Assembly: GCF_023487995.1 (NCBI RefSeq) | Contig: NZ_JAMFKN010000002.1 | Coordinates: 496,001 to 560,000 of the forward strand | DNA from: Thermohalobaculum sediminis | GTDB taxonomy: Bacteria; Pseudomonadota; Alphaproteobacteria; Rhodobacterales; Rhodobacteraceae | Length of the DNA stretch: 64,000 nucleotides | Direction: 5' to 3' | Shown: in pieces, positions 29,567-38,917 of the stretch | How positions within the stretch are numbered: position 1 is the stretch's first letter | How the letters are laid out: the number at the start of each line of letters is the position of its first letter | Translations under genes and position numbers: made by a program | The notes under the pieces: model-generated | What the model was told of the DNA's origin: nothing | The model's database searches: none | What the model saw: only the letters and a program-made list of their open reading frames with translations

Positions 29567-30331
29567 TCAGGCGTCCCGCAGCCGCTTGCGCATCGCCTGG
29601 TGTGGGATGCCCGCGTCGAGGAATTCCTCGCCCTCCGCGACGAATCCCAGCGCCTCGTAGAAGGCGAGCGCGTGGGTTTGGGATTCGAGCCAAGCCTCGG
29701 CCATGCCGGGCTCGGCGGCGAGATCGTCGAGGATGCGCCGCATGAGTGCCGCGCCGACGCCGCGGCCGCGCGCCGCCGAAAGCACCGCGACGCGCTGGAT
29801 CTTGGCCCGATCGCCCTGCTGCAGCACCCGGGCCGCGCCCACCGGCTGGTCGCCGAGCGTGGCAAGGTAGTGTCGGCATTCCACGTCGCGCCCGTCGAGC
29901 TCTAGCTCGCGAGGAACGGATTGCTCGTGGATGAACACCGCTTCGCGGATCGCGAGGCAGCGCGCGATGTCCGCGTCTGCCGTGGCTGGGCGGACGTCCA
30001 CCGGCGCCAGAGGCGCGGCCCGGGCCGCTTTCTCGGCGACCCCCGAGACGCCCTCGCGCCGCTCGAGCTCGGCCAGCACGTCGGCCAGCGAAAGGTCGCG
30101 CGCGGCAAGCATGACGAGGAGGTGATAGAGCGCGTCGGCAGCTTCGGCCGTCAGGCGCGCGCGGTCGCCACGGACCGCCTCAATGATCGCCTCGACGGCC
30201 TCCTCGCCGAATTTCTCGGCGCATTTGGCAGGGCCCTTCGCAAGCAGCGCCGCGGTGTGCGAGGTGGTCGGATCCGCCCCCTTGCGCGCCGCGATGGTGG
30301 CGGCAAGCCGCTCGAGCACGCCCCCCGTCAC
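29567..30331 (-). CDS. hisE: HisE phosphoribosyl-ATP pyrophosphatase fused to a GNAT acetyltransferase
   Basis: Residues 1 to about 103 are HisE, which removes pyrophosphate from phosphoribosyl-ATP in histidine synthesis: [17 protein letters not shown] and [13 protein letters not shown] are its metal-binding helices. Residues 110-254 are a complete GNAT domain of the ElaA/YjcF type ([51 protein letters not shown]). No stop or frameshift separates them, so one 254-residue protein is predicted; HisE normally ends near residue 105. A GTG at 30001 could start the GNAT part alone, but I see no ribosome-binding site for it. The GTG start at 30331 overlaps the hisF stop by four bases. Confidence 0.88.
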   Translation of the reverse strand: MTGGVLERLAATIAARKGADPTTSHTAALLAKGPAKCAEKFGEEAVEAIIEAVRGDRARLTAEAADALYHLLVMLAARDLSLADVLAELERREGVSGVAEKAARAAPLAPVDVRPATADADIARCLAIREAVFIHEQSVPRELELDGRDVECRHYLATLGDQPVGAARVLQQGDRAKIQRVAVLSAARGRGVGAALMRRILDDLAAEPGMAEAWLESQTHALAFYEALGFVAEGEEFLDAGIPHQAMRKRLRDA

Positions 30332-31098
30332 AGCCGCACCGCCACGCCCGCGCGCGCCATGTGGAGCTTGGCCTCGCGGATCGTGTGCTCGCCGAAATGG
30401 AAGATCGAGGCGGCCAGCACGGCCGAGGCGTGGCCCTCGGTCACGCCCTCGACCAGGTGGTCGAGCGTGCCCACCCCGCCCGAGGCGATCACGGGGATCG
30501 AGACGGCATCCGCGATGGCCCGCGTGAGGCCGAGATTGAAGCCCTCGCGCGTGCCGTCACGATCCATCGAGGTCAGCAGGATCTCGCCCGCGCCCTTCGT
30601 CTCGACCAGCTTCGCGAACTCGACGGCGTCGATGCCGGTGGGCTGGCGTCCGCCATGGGTGAAGATCTCGTAGCCCGAGGGCGTGCGGCCCGGCTCGACC
30701 GATTTGGCGTCGATCGCGACAGTGATGCACTGGCTGCCGAACTTCTCGGCGGCCTCGCGCACGAAATCGGGGTTCCTGACCGCGGCGGTGTTGATCGAGA
30801 CCTTGTCGGCACCGGCCAGCAGAAGCGCGCGGATGTCCTCGATCGTGCGCACGCCGCCGCCCACCGTCAGCGGCATGAAGCAGGCCTCGGCGGTGCGTCG
30901 GACGACGTCTAGGATCGTGCCGCGATTCTCGTGGCTCGCGGTGATGTCGAGGAAGCACAGCTCGTCGGCGCCGGCCGCGTCGTAGATGCGCGCCTGCTCG
31001 ACCGGGTCGCCCGCATCGCGCAGGCCGACGAAGTTGACGCCCTTGACGACGCGCCCGTCCTTGACGTCGAGGCAGGGGATGACACGAACCTTGAGCAT
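30328..31098 (-). CDS. hisF: Imidazole glycerol phosphate synthase subunit HisF
   Basis: HisF is the cyclase half of IGP synthase; it uses ammonia delivered by HisH. The 256-residue beta/alpha barrel has the catalytic Asp11 ([12 protein letters not shown]) and a second one at about 129 (VAIDAKSV), plus the glycine phosphate loops (VGGGVRT, ASGGVG). It overlaps the following hisE by four bases and lies 72 bp downstream of hisA. HisH, its partner, is encoded 3.1 kb away at 34.2 kb on the same strand beyond an inserted block. Confidence 0.97.
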   Translation of the reverse strand: MLKVRVIPCLDVKDGRVVKGVNFVGLRDAGDPVEQARIYDAAGADELCFLDITASHENRGTILDVVRRTAEACFMPLTVGGGVRTIEDIRALLLAGADKVSINTAAVRNPDFVREAAEKFGSQCITVAIDAKSVEPGRTPSGYEIFTHGGRQPTGIDAVEFAKLVETKGAGEILLTSMDRDGTREGFNLGLTRAIADAVSIPVIASGGVGTLDHLVEGVTEGHASAVLAASIFHFGEHTIREAKLHMARAGVAVRL

Positions 31099-31170
31099 GG
31101 CGCTGACCCTTGCGTTCCGGTGCCGGGGTTTAGCCGGTTTCGCGCGGCGTTGGTAGCGCCAAGGTGCGGC

Positions 31171-31893
31171 TCACTCGGCCAGGAGCGCCATCGCCTCGAC
31201 CAGATCGATGCGCCCGTCATAGATCGCGCGGCCGGAGATGACGCCGTTCAGGGACGCGCCGCAGTCCTTCAGCGCCCGCAGATCGTCGAGCGAGGACACG
31301 CCGCCGGAGGCGATGACAGGGATGGAAACCGCCCGGGCGAGGCTGGCGGTCGCCTCGACATTCGGGCCACCCAGCGCGCCGTCGCGGTCGATATCGGTGT
31401 AGATGATCGCGGCGACGCCGGCATCCTCGAAGCGGCGCGCGAGGTCGAGCGCGGTGATGTCGGTCGTCTCGGCCCATCCCGCGACGGCGACCATCCCCTT
31501 GCGGGCGTCGATCCCGACCGCGATCTGCCCCGGAAAGGCGCGCGCGGCCTCGCGGACCAGGCCGGGGTCGCGCACCGCCGCCGTGCCCAGGATGACCCGC
31601 GCCAGCCCACGGTCGAGCCAGTCGCCGATCGTCGCCATGCTGCGAATGCCGCCACCAAGCTGCGCCGGGAGCGAGGTGGCCGCGATGATCGCGTCGACCG
31701 CGGCGGCATTCTCCGGCCGGCCCGAGAAGGCGCCGTCGAGATCGACGAGATGCAGCCAACGGCAGCCGGCCTCTTCAAACGCGACCGCCTGCGCCACCGG
31801 ATCGTCATTGAAGACGGTCGCCGCGTCCATCTCGCCACGCACGAGGCGGACGCATTTGCCGTCCTTGAGGTCGATTGCCGGGTAAAGGATCAT
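31171..31893 (-). CDS. hisA: Phosphoribosylformimino-5-aminoimidazole carboxamide ribotide isomerase
   Basis: HisA isomerises ProFAR to PRFAR in histidine synthesis. The 240-residue half-barrel-duplicated protein has Asp8 ([13 protein letters not shown]) and the second catalytic aspartate in [14 protein letters not shown], with phosphate loops LGGGIRS and ASGGVSS. It precedes hisF-hisE. The 174-bp gap to the oppositely oriented secreted-protein gene at 32068 should hold two divergent promoters. Confidence 0.97.
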   Translation of the reverse strand: MILYPAIDLKDGKCVRLVRGEMDAATVFNDDPVAQAVAFEEAGCRWLHLVDLDGAFSGRPENAAAVDAIIAATSLPAQLGGGIRSMATIGDWLDRGLARVILGTAAVRDPGLVREAARAFPGQIAVGIDARKGMVAVAGWAETTDITALDLARRFEDAGVAAIIYTDIDRDGALGGPNVEATASLARAVSIPVIASGGVSSLDDLRALKDCGASLNGVISGRAIYDGRIDLVEAMALLAE

Positions 31894-32067
31894 GCGAGGC
31901 GCTTCTGTAATTCAATTCTGGCGGGCGTGCCCGCTCTAGCGGAGCCGGGGCGGAAAGGAAAGCGCCCCGGCGAGGGGCAGTTTGTCACCCCGGGCGAGCA
32001 GATGTGAATCGACGGCTCCGCAAGGATGCGGCAGCCTTGGCCCCCGTGCGGCAACCGGAGGAGAGAG

Positions 32068-32529
32068 ATGCGAAGGATCCCGCTTGTACCGCTTGCGTTC
32101 CTGTTCTTCGCGGCATTGGTGCCGGGTGCGCGCGCGGCCCAGGGCGAGGCCGTGCGGATCACCGGCGAGGTGATCGACACCTGGTGCTACTTCTCGGGGG
32201 TGATGGGCGGACCCGAGGCGGTCGTCGGCTCGGCCCACCACACCTGCGCGATGTGGTGCGCGGCGGGCGGCATTCCGGTGGGCGTGCTCGCCGACGACGG
32301 CGCCGTCTACATGGTGATGAAATGGCAGGGGGCGCCCGAGATCGCTGACGGGACGGCGCTTCTCGACACCCAGAGCCACCGGATCACGGTCGATGGCACC
32401 CTGCATGTCCGGGACGGCATCAACTACCTGATGGTCGCCGAGGTTCTGGCCGACGAGGGCATCGTCAACCGCAGCCACGAGGACTACGGTGTCGTCCCGC
32501 CCTTCGCGATCCCGGAGCTTTCGCAATGA
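32068..32529 (+). CDS. Secreted Cys/His-rich protein of unknown family
   Basis: I do not recognise a named family. The 153-residue product has a signal peptide (about 1-23) and a compact mature part with Cys40 (DTWCYFSG), His57, His58, Cys60 and Cys64 (AHHTCAMWCAAGG), a clustered set that could bind a metal or form disulfides. The rest alternates short beta-strand-like stretches (VRITGEVID, INYLMVAEVLAD), suggesting a small OB-like barrel. GGAGGAGAG precedes the ATG at 32068. It overlaps the next gene by four bases and is two genes upstream of SCO, so a part in copper handling or oxidase assembly is inferred. Confidence 0.75.
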   Translation: MRRIPLVPLAFLFFAALVPGARAAQGEAVRITGEVIDTWCYFSGVMGGPEAVVGSAHHTCAMWCAAGGIPVGVLADDGAVYMVMKWQGAPEIADGTALLDTQSHRITVDGTLHVRDGINYLMVAEVLADEGIVNRSHEDYGVVPPFAIPELSQ

Positions 32530-33098
32530 TCCGGGCCGCTTGGATCATCGCGACGACACTCGCACTCGCCCCGGCGGCGCAGGCGACCGAGGATTTCTCG
32601 GCTGGAAGCAAGGCGGAAGGCTGGGGCCTCACCGGCGAACAGCCTGCGCGCTTCTCGACGCGGGTCACGGACGCGGTCTGCGCGCTGACCGGCGACTGCC
32701 CGGCCGATTGCGGCGCCGGCCTGCGGCAGATGGTGCTGCTGCGCGAGTCCGATGGCGTGATGGTGCTCGCTCTCAAGAACATCCAGCCGATCTTCACCGG
32801 GGCGACCGTCGACCTTGCACCGTGGTGCGGGCAGACCGTGACCGTCGACGGGCTGATGGTGGGAGACCCCGAGCAGACCCGGGGCGCGCGCCTGATGCAG
32901 GTCCAGACGGTCAGCGCCGCGGGGAGCGCGATGCCCGAGCGGACGAATCGCTGGCTCGAACAGTGGCGTGCGGCGAATGGCGGGCAGGAAGGCGAGTGGT
33001 TCCGCAACGACCCGCGCATCCGCGAGCGGATCGAACGAGACGGCTATCTCGGCCTCGGGCGCGAGACCGACGAGGCCTTCATCCGGGAGAACCAGTGA
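32526..33098 (+). CDS. Secreted protein of unknown family, SCO-operon member
   Basis: I do not recognise the family. The 190-residue product has a signal peptide (about 1-20). The mature part contains Cys52, Cys58 and Cys62 in VCALTGDCPADCG and Cys101 in APWCGQTVTVDGLMVG, so two disulfides or a metal site are possible. The C-terminal third (from about 138) is charged and helical (NRWLEQWRAANGG..., RIRERIERDGYLGLGRETDEAF). Its ATG overlaps the stop of the preceding gene (ATGA) and its stop overlaps the GTG of SCO (GTGA), so the three are translationally coupled and probably act in one process. Confidence 0.75.
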   Translation: MIRAAWIIATTLALAPAAQATEDFSAGSKAEGWGLTGEQPARFSTRVTDAVCALTGDCPADCGAGLRQMVLLRESDGVMVLALKNIQPIFTGATVDLAPWCGQTVTVDGLMVGDPEQTRGARLMQVQTVSAAGSAMPERTNRWLEQWRAANGGQEGEWFRNDPRIRERIERDGYLGLGRETDEAFIRENQ

Positions 33099-33718
33099 CA
33101 CCGCGGCGCGCGGTTGCAGCCGCGCTCGTGGCTCTCGCCACGAGCGGCGGCGCGGCGGCGCATGACGGGCGCTCGCATGACGCCCCGGCGCCGCACGCAG
33201 CCAACGATGCCGCGCCGCCGCCGTTCCCTGTCGAGATCAGGATGCGGTTCGACCTGAGCGACCAGGCGGGCCGGCGGGTCAGCGAGGCGGAATTCGCGGG
33301 TCGCCCGGTCGCGCTGTTCTTCGGCTACGCGAACTGCGAGGCGATCTGCTCGGTTGCCCTGCCGGCGATGGCCGAAGCGCTCGACCTGCTGGGCGACGAC
33401 GGCGCGGCAATTGCCCCAGTGATGATCACCGTGGACCCCTCCCGCGACACGCCCGAGGCGCTGGCCCGCGCGTTGCCACGCTATCACGACCGCCTGATCG
33501 GATTGACCGGCACGGCCGAGGCGCTTGCCGAGGCGCGCGCGGCCTTTCAGGTCGAAGCCGCCGAGGTCGCGAGGGATGCGGCGGGCGCGCCCATCTTCGC
33601 CCATGGAAGCTTCATATACCTCGTCGGGCCGGACGGGCGGGTGCGCAGCGTGCTGCCGCCGATCGTTGGCCCCGCGCGTATTGCCGAACTCATGCGCCGG
33701 CACCTGCTCGCCCTTTGA
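33095..33718 (+). CDS. SCO1/SenC-family copper chaperone
   Basis: A 207-residue SCO family protein. The thioredoxin-fold copper site is Cys81 and Cys85 (NCEAIC) with His170 (FAHGSFIYLVGPDG). SCO proteins hand copper to the CuA site of cytochrome c oxidase or act as thiol reductants. A signal peptide (about 1-22) is followed by a histidine-bearing stretch, HDGRSHDAPAPH, at 23-34, which could bind extra metal; no long membrane anchor is evident, so it may be periplasmic. The GTG at 33095 overlaps the previous stop. Usual neighbours such as ctaG or cox genes are absent. Confidence 0.9.
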   Translation: MTPRRAVAAALVALATSGGAAAHDGRSHDAPAPHAANDAAPPPFPVEIRMRFDLSDQAGRRVSEAEFAGRPVALFFGYANCEAICSVALPAMAEALDLLGDDGAAIAPVMITVDPSRDTPEALARALPRYHDRLIGLTGTAEALAEARAAFQVEAAEVARDAAGAPIFAHGSFIYLVGPDGRVRSVLPPIVGPARIAELMRRHLLAL

Positions 33719-33834
33719 CCGCTCGCGGCCAATGACGTTGCAGTGATGACGCGAAGTCACGGCTTGAGCCCGGCCGTCCCGGCGCGCCAGTCTCAGCCCC
33801 GCGGGCGCAGGGACCCGCAGAACAGGGGTGGAGA

Positions 33835-34233
33835 ATGCGGGTGAGGGCAATCTTGGCGCTGTCCGTGGCGGCTTTCGCGATCGCGGGCGCGGCCCGGGCG
33901 GACGGGCCGCTCGGCGTCTGGAAGACCGAGCCGAAGGAGGACGGGCGCTATCTGCATGTCGAGATCGCGCCCTGCGCGGACGACGCGGCGGCGCTGTGCG
34001 GCACCACCATCGGCGCCTTCGGCGGGGCCAGCGACCGCACGGTCGGCAAGCGGATCTTCTGGGGCATGGCGCCCGATGGCGACGGCCGCTGGGCAGGTGG
34101 CGAGATCTGGGCGCCGGACGACGACAAGACCTACAGCGGCAAGCTTGAGGTTCAGGGTGCGGGGCTTGAGATCTCGGGCTGCGTGCTGGGCGGCCTGATC
34201 TGTCGCGGGCAGGACTGGGTCCGCGTGAACTGA
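33835..34233 (+). CDS. DUF2147-domain secreted protein
   Basis: A 132-residue protein with a signal peptide (about 1-22) and one DUF2147 domain: GVWKTEPKEDGRYLHVEIAPC at the start, then IFWGMAPDGDGRWAGGEIWAPDDDKTYSGKLEV and the closing LEISGCVLGGLICRGQDWVRV. The function of the domain is unknown. Three cysteines in the mature part (CADD, SGCV, LICR) may pair. A GGTGGAG ribosome-binding site lies just before the ATG. It is separated from SCO by 116 bp and converges on hisH. Confidence 0.88.
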   Translation: MRVRAILALSVAAFAIAGAARADGPLGVWKTEPKEDGRYLHVEIAPCADDAAALCGTTIGAFGGASDRTVGKRIFWGMAPDGDGRWAGGEIWAPDDDKTYSGKLEVQGAGLEISGCVLGGLICRGQDWVRVN

Positions 34234-34247
34234 GCCCGCGGCGGCGC

Positions 34248-34883
34248 TCAGGGCCGCCAGCTCAGGAAATTCGCGATCAGGCGCAAGCCGGTCGCCTGGC
34301 TCTTCTCGGGATGGAACTGGGTGCCGACCATGTTGGCGCGGCCGACCACCGCGGTGACCATCTGGCCGTAATGGACATGCGCCAGACGGTGTTCGGGCAC
34401 GCGCACCCGCAGGTGGTAGGAATGGACGAAATAGGCGTGCGCGCCGGGCTCGATGCCCGCCAGCACGGGATGCGGCATCGTGATCAGCAGCTCGTTCCAG
34501 CCCATGTGGGGCACCTTGAGCTCGGGGTCGTTCGGCGCGAGGCGCTCGACCTCGCCGGGGATCCAGCCGAAGCCCGGCGTCTCGCCATGCTCGAGGCCAC
34601 GGGTCGCCATGAGCTGCATGCCGACGCAGATGCCGAGGAAGGGATAGCCGGCTGTCACGCGCGATTCGATCGCCTCGGCCATGCCGGCGACCGCCAGCAA
34701 CCCGCGGTGGCAGTCGGCGAAGGCGCCGACGCCCGGCAGGACGATCCGGTCGGCGCGCGCCACGCGGTCGGGGTCGGCGGTGACGATCACATCGCCGCCG
34801 CAAGTCTCGGCCGCCATGCGCTGGAAGGCCTTTTCGGCCGAGCGCAGATTGCCTGAGCCATAGTCGATGATCGCCGTGGTCAC
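34248..34883 (-). CDS. hisH: Imidazole glycerol phosphate synthase glutamine amidotransferase subunit HisH
   Basis: HisH releases ammonia from glutamine for HisF. The 211-residue class I amidotransferase has the nucleophile Cys86 in [10 protein letters not shown] and the His-Glu pair in QFHPEKSQ near the C-terminus. VLPGVGAF is the oxyanion region. Translation starts at the GTG at 34883 ([11 protein letters not shown]), with GAGG five bases upstream; the longer frame is not conserved. It overlaps the end of the DUF2628 gene by four bases and converges with the DUF2147 gene. Confidence 0.95.
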   Translation of the reverse strand: MTTAIIDYGSGNLRSAEKAFQRMAAETCGGDVIVTADPDRVARADRIVLPGVGAFADCHRGLLAVAGMAEAIESRVTAGYPFLGICVGMQLMATRGLEHGETPGFGWIPGEVERLAPNDPELKVPHMGWNELLITMPHPVLAGIEPGAHAYFVHSYHLRVRVPEHRLAHVHYGQMVTAVVGRANMVGTQFHPEKSQATGLRLIANFLSWRP

Positions 34884-35230
34884 GATGCCTCGCCCCTGAG
34901 AAAGAGTTCCTCGGCGCCTTCCTCGGTGCGCGCCTCGACGACGCCCACCTCGCGCCAGCCACGGATCCGCCATTCCAGCCGCTCGAGCACCGAGCCCTCG
35001 AACACCGTGATCGCGATCAGCGCGCCCCAGACCGTGCCGGCCGCCAACGGGTGGAGCGTCACCGCCGCGATCATCGCAAGCGCCATCAGCGAGGCCGTGA
35101 TCCAGAGCCCGCGCCAAAGCGCCCAGAATGGCGGAACCACGCCCAGCGGGTGGCGATGGTCGCCCACCGCGATCACCTCGTCGGCGCGGCCGCGCGAGTG
35201 GATGGTGTAGAGGCCGACGCGCCCGCCCAT
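34880..35230 (-). CDS. DUF2628-type small membrane protein in the his cluster
   Basis: A 116-residue protein with two hydrophobic segments (around residues 40-60 and 62-80), a N-terminal [37 protein letters not shown] block typical of DUF2628, and a C-terminal acidic tail. Function is unknown. The ATG at 35230 is used: it lies four bases after the hisB stop, whereas the longer frame runs through hisB. It is sandwiched between hisB and hisH with a four-base overlap to hisH, so it must be expressed with the histidine genes. Confidence 0.78.
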   Translation of the reverse strand: MGGRVGLYTIHSRGRADEVIAVGDHRHPLGVVPPFWALWRGLWITASLMALAMIAAVTLHPLAAGTVWGALIAITVFEGSVLERLEWRIRGWREVGVVEARTEEGAEELFLRGEAS

Positions 35231-35234
35231 CGGC

Positions 35235-35822
35235 TCACAGCGTCCCCTTGGTCGATGGGATCGCGTCGGCCTTGCGGGGGTCGGGTTCGACCGCCTCGCG
35301 CAGGCTGCGCGCCACCGCCTTGAAGGCGGCCTCGGCGATGTGGTGGCTGTTGATGCCGTCGATGCGCTCGACATGCAGCGTGATGCCGCCATTCATCGCC
35401 AAGGCGGTGAAGAACTCGCGCACCAGCTCGGTGTCGAAGCTGCCGATCTTCGGCGCCGTGAAATCGACCTTCCACACGAGGAAGGGCCGGCCCGAGAGGT
35501 CGAGCGCCGCGCGCACCAGCGTGTCGTCCATCGGCAGCAGGCACGCGCCGTAGCGGCGGATGCCGCGCTTGTCGCCCAGCGCCTGCGCCAGCGCCCGGCC
35601 CAGCGCGATGCCCACGTCCTCGACGGTGTGGTGGTCGTCGATGTGCAGATCGCCCTCGGCCCGCACGCGGATGTCGATCAGCGAGTGCCGCGCAAGCTGG
35701 TCCAGCATGTGGTCGAAGAAACCCACGCCCGTCTGGCAATCATAGGCGCCGGTGCCGTCGAGGTCGATCTCGACCTCGATCGCCGTCTCGGCCGTCTTGC
35801 GGCTGAGGCTTGCCTTGCGCAT
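35235..35822 (-). CDS. hisB: Imidazoleglycerol-phosphate dehydratase
   Basis: HisB dehydrates imidazole glycerol phosphate. It is the monofunctional 195-residue form, lacking the phosphatase domain of E. coli HisB. The manganese-binding motifs are [24 protein letters not shown] and the C-terminal [15 protein letters not shown]. It is the first of the minus-strand his genes here and is divergent from hslV across a 119-bp gap, the usual hisB/hslV head-to-head arrangement of Rhodobacterales. Confidence 0.97.
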   Translation of the reverse strand: MRKASLSRKTAETAIEVEIDLDGTGAYDCQTGVGFFDHMLDQLARHSLIDIRVRAEGDLHIDDHHTVEDVGIALGRALAQALGDKRGIRRYGACLLPMDDTLVRAALDLSGRPFLVWKVDFTAPKIGSFDTELVREFFTALAMNGGITLHVERIDGINSHHIAEAAFKAVARSLREAVEPDPRKADAIPSTKGTL

Positions 35823-35879
35823 CGCTCCCTCCCGAGCCTGTCGGCGCTTCTATAGATCGTGATCCGGCCCGAGACCAGC

Positions 35880-35912
35880 CTTGCGGTGGAAACCGCGCCT
35901 GCCGTCTTATAT
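35880..35912 (+). promoter_or_regulatory. Candidate heat-shock-type promoter for hslV
   Basis: CTTG at 35880-35883 and CTTATAT at 35906-35912 are spaced roughly like the -35 and -10 elements of alphaproteobacterial RpoH promoters. The position, 30 bp before the hslV start, fits. hslVU is a heat-shock operon in many bacteria, so the assignment is plausible, but the -10 match is loose. Confidence 0.35.
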
Positions 35913-35941
35913 GCGGGACGAAAGACCAAGGGGAGTGCGAC

Positions 35942-36505
35942 ATGGCGTTGGAGAGCGGCGGATTTCCCGGCTGGCACGGCACGACCATCGTGGCCGTGCA
36001 GAAGGGTGGCCGGGTCGCGGTCGCGGGCGACGGGCAGGTGAGCCTCGGCCAGACCGTGATCAAGGGGAACGCGCGCAAGGTGCGCCGGCTGACCCCCGGC
36101 GGGCACGACGTGGTGGCGGGCTTCGCGGGCGCCACGGCCGACGCCTTCACGCTGCTCGAGCGGCTCGAGGCCAAGCTCGAGGCCGCGCCCGGGCAATTGA
36201 TGCGTGCCTGCGTCGAGCTCGCCAAGGACTGGCGCACGGACAAGTACCTGCAGAAGCTCGAGGCGATGCTGATCGTCACCGACGGCGCGACGCTGCTGGT
36301 CGTGACCGGCGCGGGCGACGTGCTGGAGCCCGAAGGGGGGATCGCGGCGATCGGCTCGGGCGGCAATTACGCCCTCGCCGCCGCGCGCGCTATGGCCGAC
36401 ACCGACCGCGATGCGGAGGCGATCGCGCGCCGCGCGCTCGAGATCGCCGCGGGCATCTGCGTCTACACCAACGGCAACATGATCGTCGAGGTGATCGGGG
36501 CATGA
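35942..36505 (+). CDS. hslV: ATP-dependent protease peptidase subunit HslV
   Basis: HslV forms the proteolytic double ring of the HslVU protease. The 187-residue precursor has a 13-residue propeptide; removal exposes Thr14 ([11 protein letters not shown]) as the N-terminal nucleophile. [18 protein letters not shown] and [15 protein letters not shown] are conserved. GGGGAG is about eight bases upstream of the ATG. The stop overlaps the ATG of a membrane protein gene (ATGA), and hslU comes only after it, so the usual hslV-hslU adjacency is broken. Confidence 0.97.
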   Translation: MALESGGFPGWHGTTIVAVQKGGRVAVAGDGQVSLGQTVIKGNARKVRRLTPGGHDVVAGFAGATADAFTLLERLEAKLEAAPGQLMRACVELAKDWRTDKYLQKLEAMLIVTDGATLLVVTGAGDVLEPEGGIAAIGSGGNYALAAARAMADTDRDAEAIARRALEIAAGICVYTNGNMIVEVIGA

Positions 36506-37566
36506 CCCCCGGCGCGACGCCCGCGCCCGCGTTCCGCCCGCCGCGGAACAAGCCGCGCGAGTTGTTGCTCTCGCTCCTGATCCTGGTGGCCTGGATCGTG
36601 GCGCTCAGGCTGATCTTCGGCGGCGTCGCCGTCACCCATGCCCGCACGGCCGAGCCGCTGCCGGCGCTCGTGGCGCTGGGGCTCGGCTGCTGGGGGCTTG
36701 CCGAGGTGGTGGCGCGGCGGCGGTTGATGCTGTGGCCCGGCTCGGCGCTCGGCATCCTCGGGCCGATCGCCTTCGGGCTCGCCGCCTCGATCGCGACGCC
36801 CGAGCTGCGGGCGATGACGCCGCTTGCACGCCTGCCGGTGATCTATGGCGTGACGTCGGCGGGGATGCTGCTGTTTCTGCTGCGCTTCCGGCTGCCCGGG
36901 CTGGTCTCGCCGATCGCGCTTTCGGGCATCCTCGCGCTGTTCCTGTGGATGACGGGCGGAAATCTGGGCGCGCTCGCCAAGGTCGAAGGGCTGACGCCAC
37001 GCGGCGTGCTGGCGGCGCTGGTCGACCGGCCGTTGATCGCCGTCGCGTCGACCGCCCTTGCCTTCGGCGCCTGCTGGCTGGGCTGGCATCTCGACCGCCG
37101 CGCGGGGTACTTCGGGCTCGAGGCGGCGCGGCCGCTGCATATCGTGGGCGGCGGCATCCTTGCGCTGATCGCGGGCAAGTTCGCGAGCACCCTGCCCGCA
37201 GGCATCAACCTGGCCGCGCTGATCGTGCTGTTCGGCATCCTGCTGGCCTGGTCGCTCCGTATCGACCGGATGGCCGTGTTCACCGCCGGGACAGTGGCGA
37301 TGACCCGGCCGCTTGCGCTCGCGGTGATCGAGCCGCTGGGTGTGAGGCTCGATATCTGGCAGTGGGGCGGGGTCTACAACGCGATGGTCGGGCTGGGGAT
37401 GATCGTCTGGCTGCTGGCGCGGCGGCGGACGGCGGCCTCCGGCTGGACGCGCAGGGTCCGCAACATTAGGTGGGAGTGGACCGACCCGGCCTTCATGTCG
37501 CGCCGGCAGTGGAAGGACCTGATGGAAGAGCGAAAAGCGCGGCACGAGGCCCGCCCCGGGGCCTGA
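36502..37566 (+). CDS. Polytopic membrane protein between hslV and hslU
   Basis: I do not recognise a named family. The 354-residue product has about nine or ten hydrophobic helices from residue 20 to 315, a proline-rich cytoplasmic N-terminus ([20 protein letters not shown]), and a basic/acidic C-terminal tail ([27 protein letters not shown]). No transporter signature or catalytic motif stands out; [14 protein letters not shown] between helices is the longest polar loop. The ATG overlaps the hslV stop by four bases, and hslU starts 46 bp after the stop, so it is almost certainly co-expressed with the HslVU protease. A structural role or membrane stress sensing is only speculation. Confidence 0.75.
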   Translation: MTPGATPAPAFRPPRNKPRELLLSLLILVAWIVALRLIFGGVAVTHARTAEPLPALVALGLGCWGLAEVVARRRLMLWPGSALGILGPIAFGLAASIATPELRAMTPLARLPVIYGVTSAGMLLFLLRFRLPGLVSPIALSGILALFLWMTGGNLGALAKVEGLTPRGVLAALVDRPLIAVASTALAFGACWLGWHLDRRAGYFGLEAARPLHIVGGGILALIAGKFASTLPAGINLAALIVLFGILLAWSLRIDRMAVFTAGTVAMTRPLALAVIEPLGVRLDIWQWGGVYNAMVGLGMIVWLLARRRTAASGWTRRVRNIRWEWTDPAFMSRRQWKDLMEERKARHEARPGA

Positions 37567-37612
37567 TCGCCCGCGGACCGTCCCAATACCCGAACGAGGA
37601 CCGAGGACCGGC

Positions 37613-38917
37613 ATGACCGAACTGACCCCGCGCGAGATCGTCTCCGAGCTCGACCGCTTCATCATCGGCCAGCGCGACGCCAAGCGCGCGGTTGCCGTGG
37701 CCCTGCGCAACCGCTGGCGGCGCAAGCAGCTCGACGCCGACCTGCGCGACGAGGTGACGCCCAAGAACATCCTGATGATCGGCCCGACCGGCGTCGGCAA
37801 GACCGAGATCTCGCGCCGGCTCGCGAAGCTTGCGAACGCGCCCTTCCTCAAGGTCGAGGCCACCAAGTTCACCGAGGTCGGCTATGTCGGCCGCGATGTC
37901 GAGCAGATCGTCCGCGACCTCGTCGAGACCGCGATCGTCATGATCCGCGCCGCGAAGCGCGAGGAGCTCAAGGCCCCCGCCCACAAGGCGGCCGAGGACC
38001 GGGTGATCGAGGCGTTGGTGGGCAAGACCGCGTCCGAGACCACGCGCGAGGCGTTCCGGCGCAAGCTGCGCTCGGGCGAGCTCGACGCCACCGAGGTCGA
38101 GATCGAGGTGGCCGACACCTCGAACCCGATGCCGATGCTCGACATGCCCGGGATGCCGGGCCAGGGCGGGATGGTCAGCCTGGGCGACCTGTTCGGCAAG
38201 GCGTTCTCGGGCCGGACGCGGCGGCGCAAGATGACCGTGGCCCAGAGCTACGAGATCCTGATCGCCGAGGAAGCCGACAAGATGATCGACCAGGAAGCCA
38301 TCACCCGCGAGGCGGTCGAGGCGGTCGAGAGCAATGGCATCGTCTTCATCGACGAGATCGACAAGGTGGCCGCTCGCAAGGACGTGCGCGGCGCCGATGT
38401 CAGCCGCGAGGGCGTGCAGCGCGACCTGCTTCCGCTGATCGAGGGTACCACGGTCGCCACCAAGCACGGGCCGGTCAAGACCGACCACATCCTGTTCATC
38501 GCCTCGGGCGCCTTCCACATCGCCAAGCCGTCGGACCTGCTGCCCGAGCTGCAAGGCCGCCTGCCGATCCGGGTCGAGCTCAAGGCACTGACCGAGGCCG
38601 ATTTCCGCGCGATCCTGACCGACACCGACTTCTCGCTCACGCGCCAGTACGCCGCGCTGATGGAGACCGAGGGGCTGGCAGTGAGCTTTGCCGAGGACGG
38701 GGTCGCGGCGATCGCGCGGATCGCGGCCGAGGTGAACGCCCAGGTCGAGAACATCGGCGCACGCAGGCTCCACACGGTGCTCGAACGGGTGTTCGAGGAG
38801 CTCTCCTTCACCGCCCCCGACCGCAAGGGCGAGAGCGTGGTGGTGGACGGCGCCATGGTCGAGGCGCAGCTTGGCGACCTCGCCCGCTCGGTCGATGTGA
38901 GCCGCTACGTGCTCTGA
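37613..38917 (+). CDS. hslU: ATP-dependent protease ATPase subunit HslU
   Basis: HslU is the AAA+ unfoldase that feeds substrates to HslV. The 434-residue protein has Walker A GPTGVGKT at 57-64, a Walker B in [12 protein letters not shown] at about residues 243-254, the inserted I-domain between them (about 110-230, with the Met/Pro-rich [14 protein letters not shown] stretch), and sensor residues in the IGARRLHT region. The last residues VSRYVL match the HslV-activating C-terminal tail. Its stop region overlaps the 3' end of a convergent STAS gene by 13 bp. Confidence 0.97.
   Translation: MTELTPREIVSELDRFIIGQRDAKRAVAVALRNRWRRKQLDADLRDEVTPKNILMIGPTGVGKTEISRRLAKLANAPFLKVEATKFTEVGYVGRDVEQIVRDLVETAIVMIRAAKREELKAPAHKAAEDRVIEALVGKTASETTREAFRRKLRSGELDATEVEIEVADTSNPMPMLDMPGMPGQGGMVSLGDLFGKAFSGRTRRRKMTVAQSYEILIAEEADKMIDQEAITREAVEAVESNGIVFIDEIDKVAARKDVRGADVSREGVQRDLLPLIEGTTVATKHGPVKTDHILFIASGAFHIAKPSDLLPELQGRLPIRVELKALTEADFRAILTDTDFSLTRQYAALMETEGLAVSFAEDGVAAIARIAAEVNAQVENIGARRLHTVLERVFEELSFTAPDRKGESVVVDGAMVEAQLGDLARSVDVSRYVL

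Noticed and set aside
30001-30331. Separate hisE and acetyltransferase genes instead of a fusion
   Set aside because: No stop codon or frameshift lies between them and the internal GTG at 30001 has no visible ribosome-binding site, so a single protein is the simpler reading. It is kept as an open alternative in the findings.
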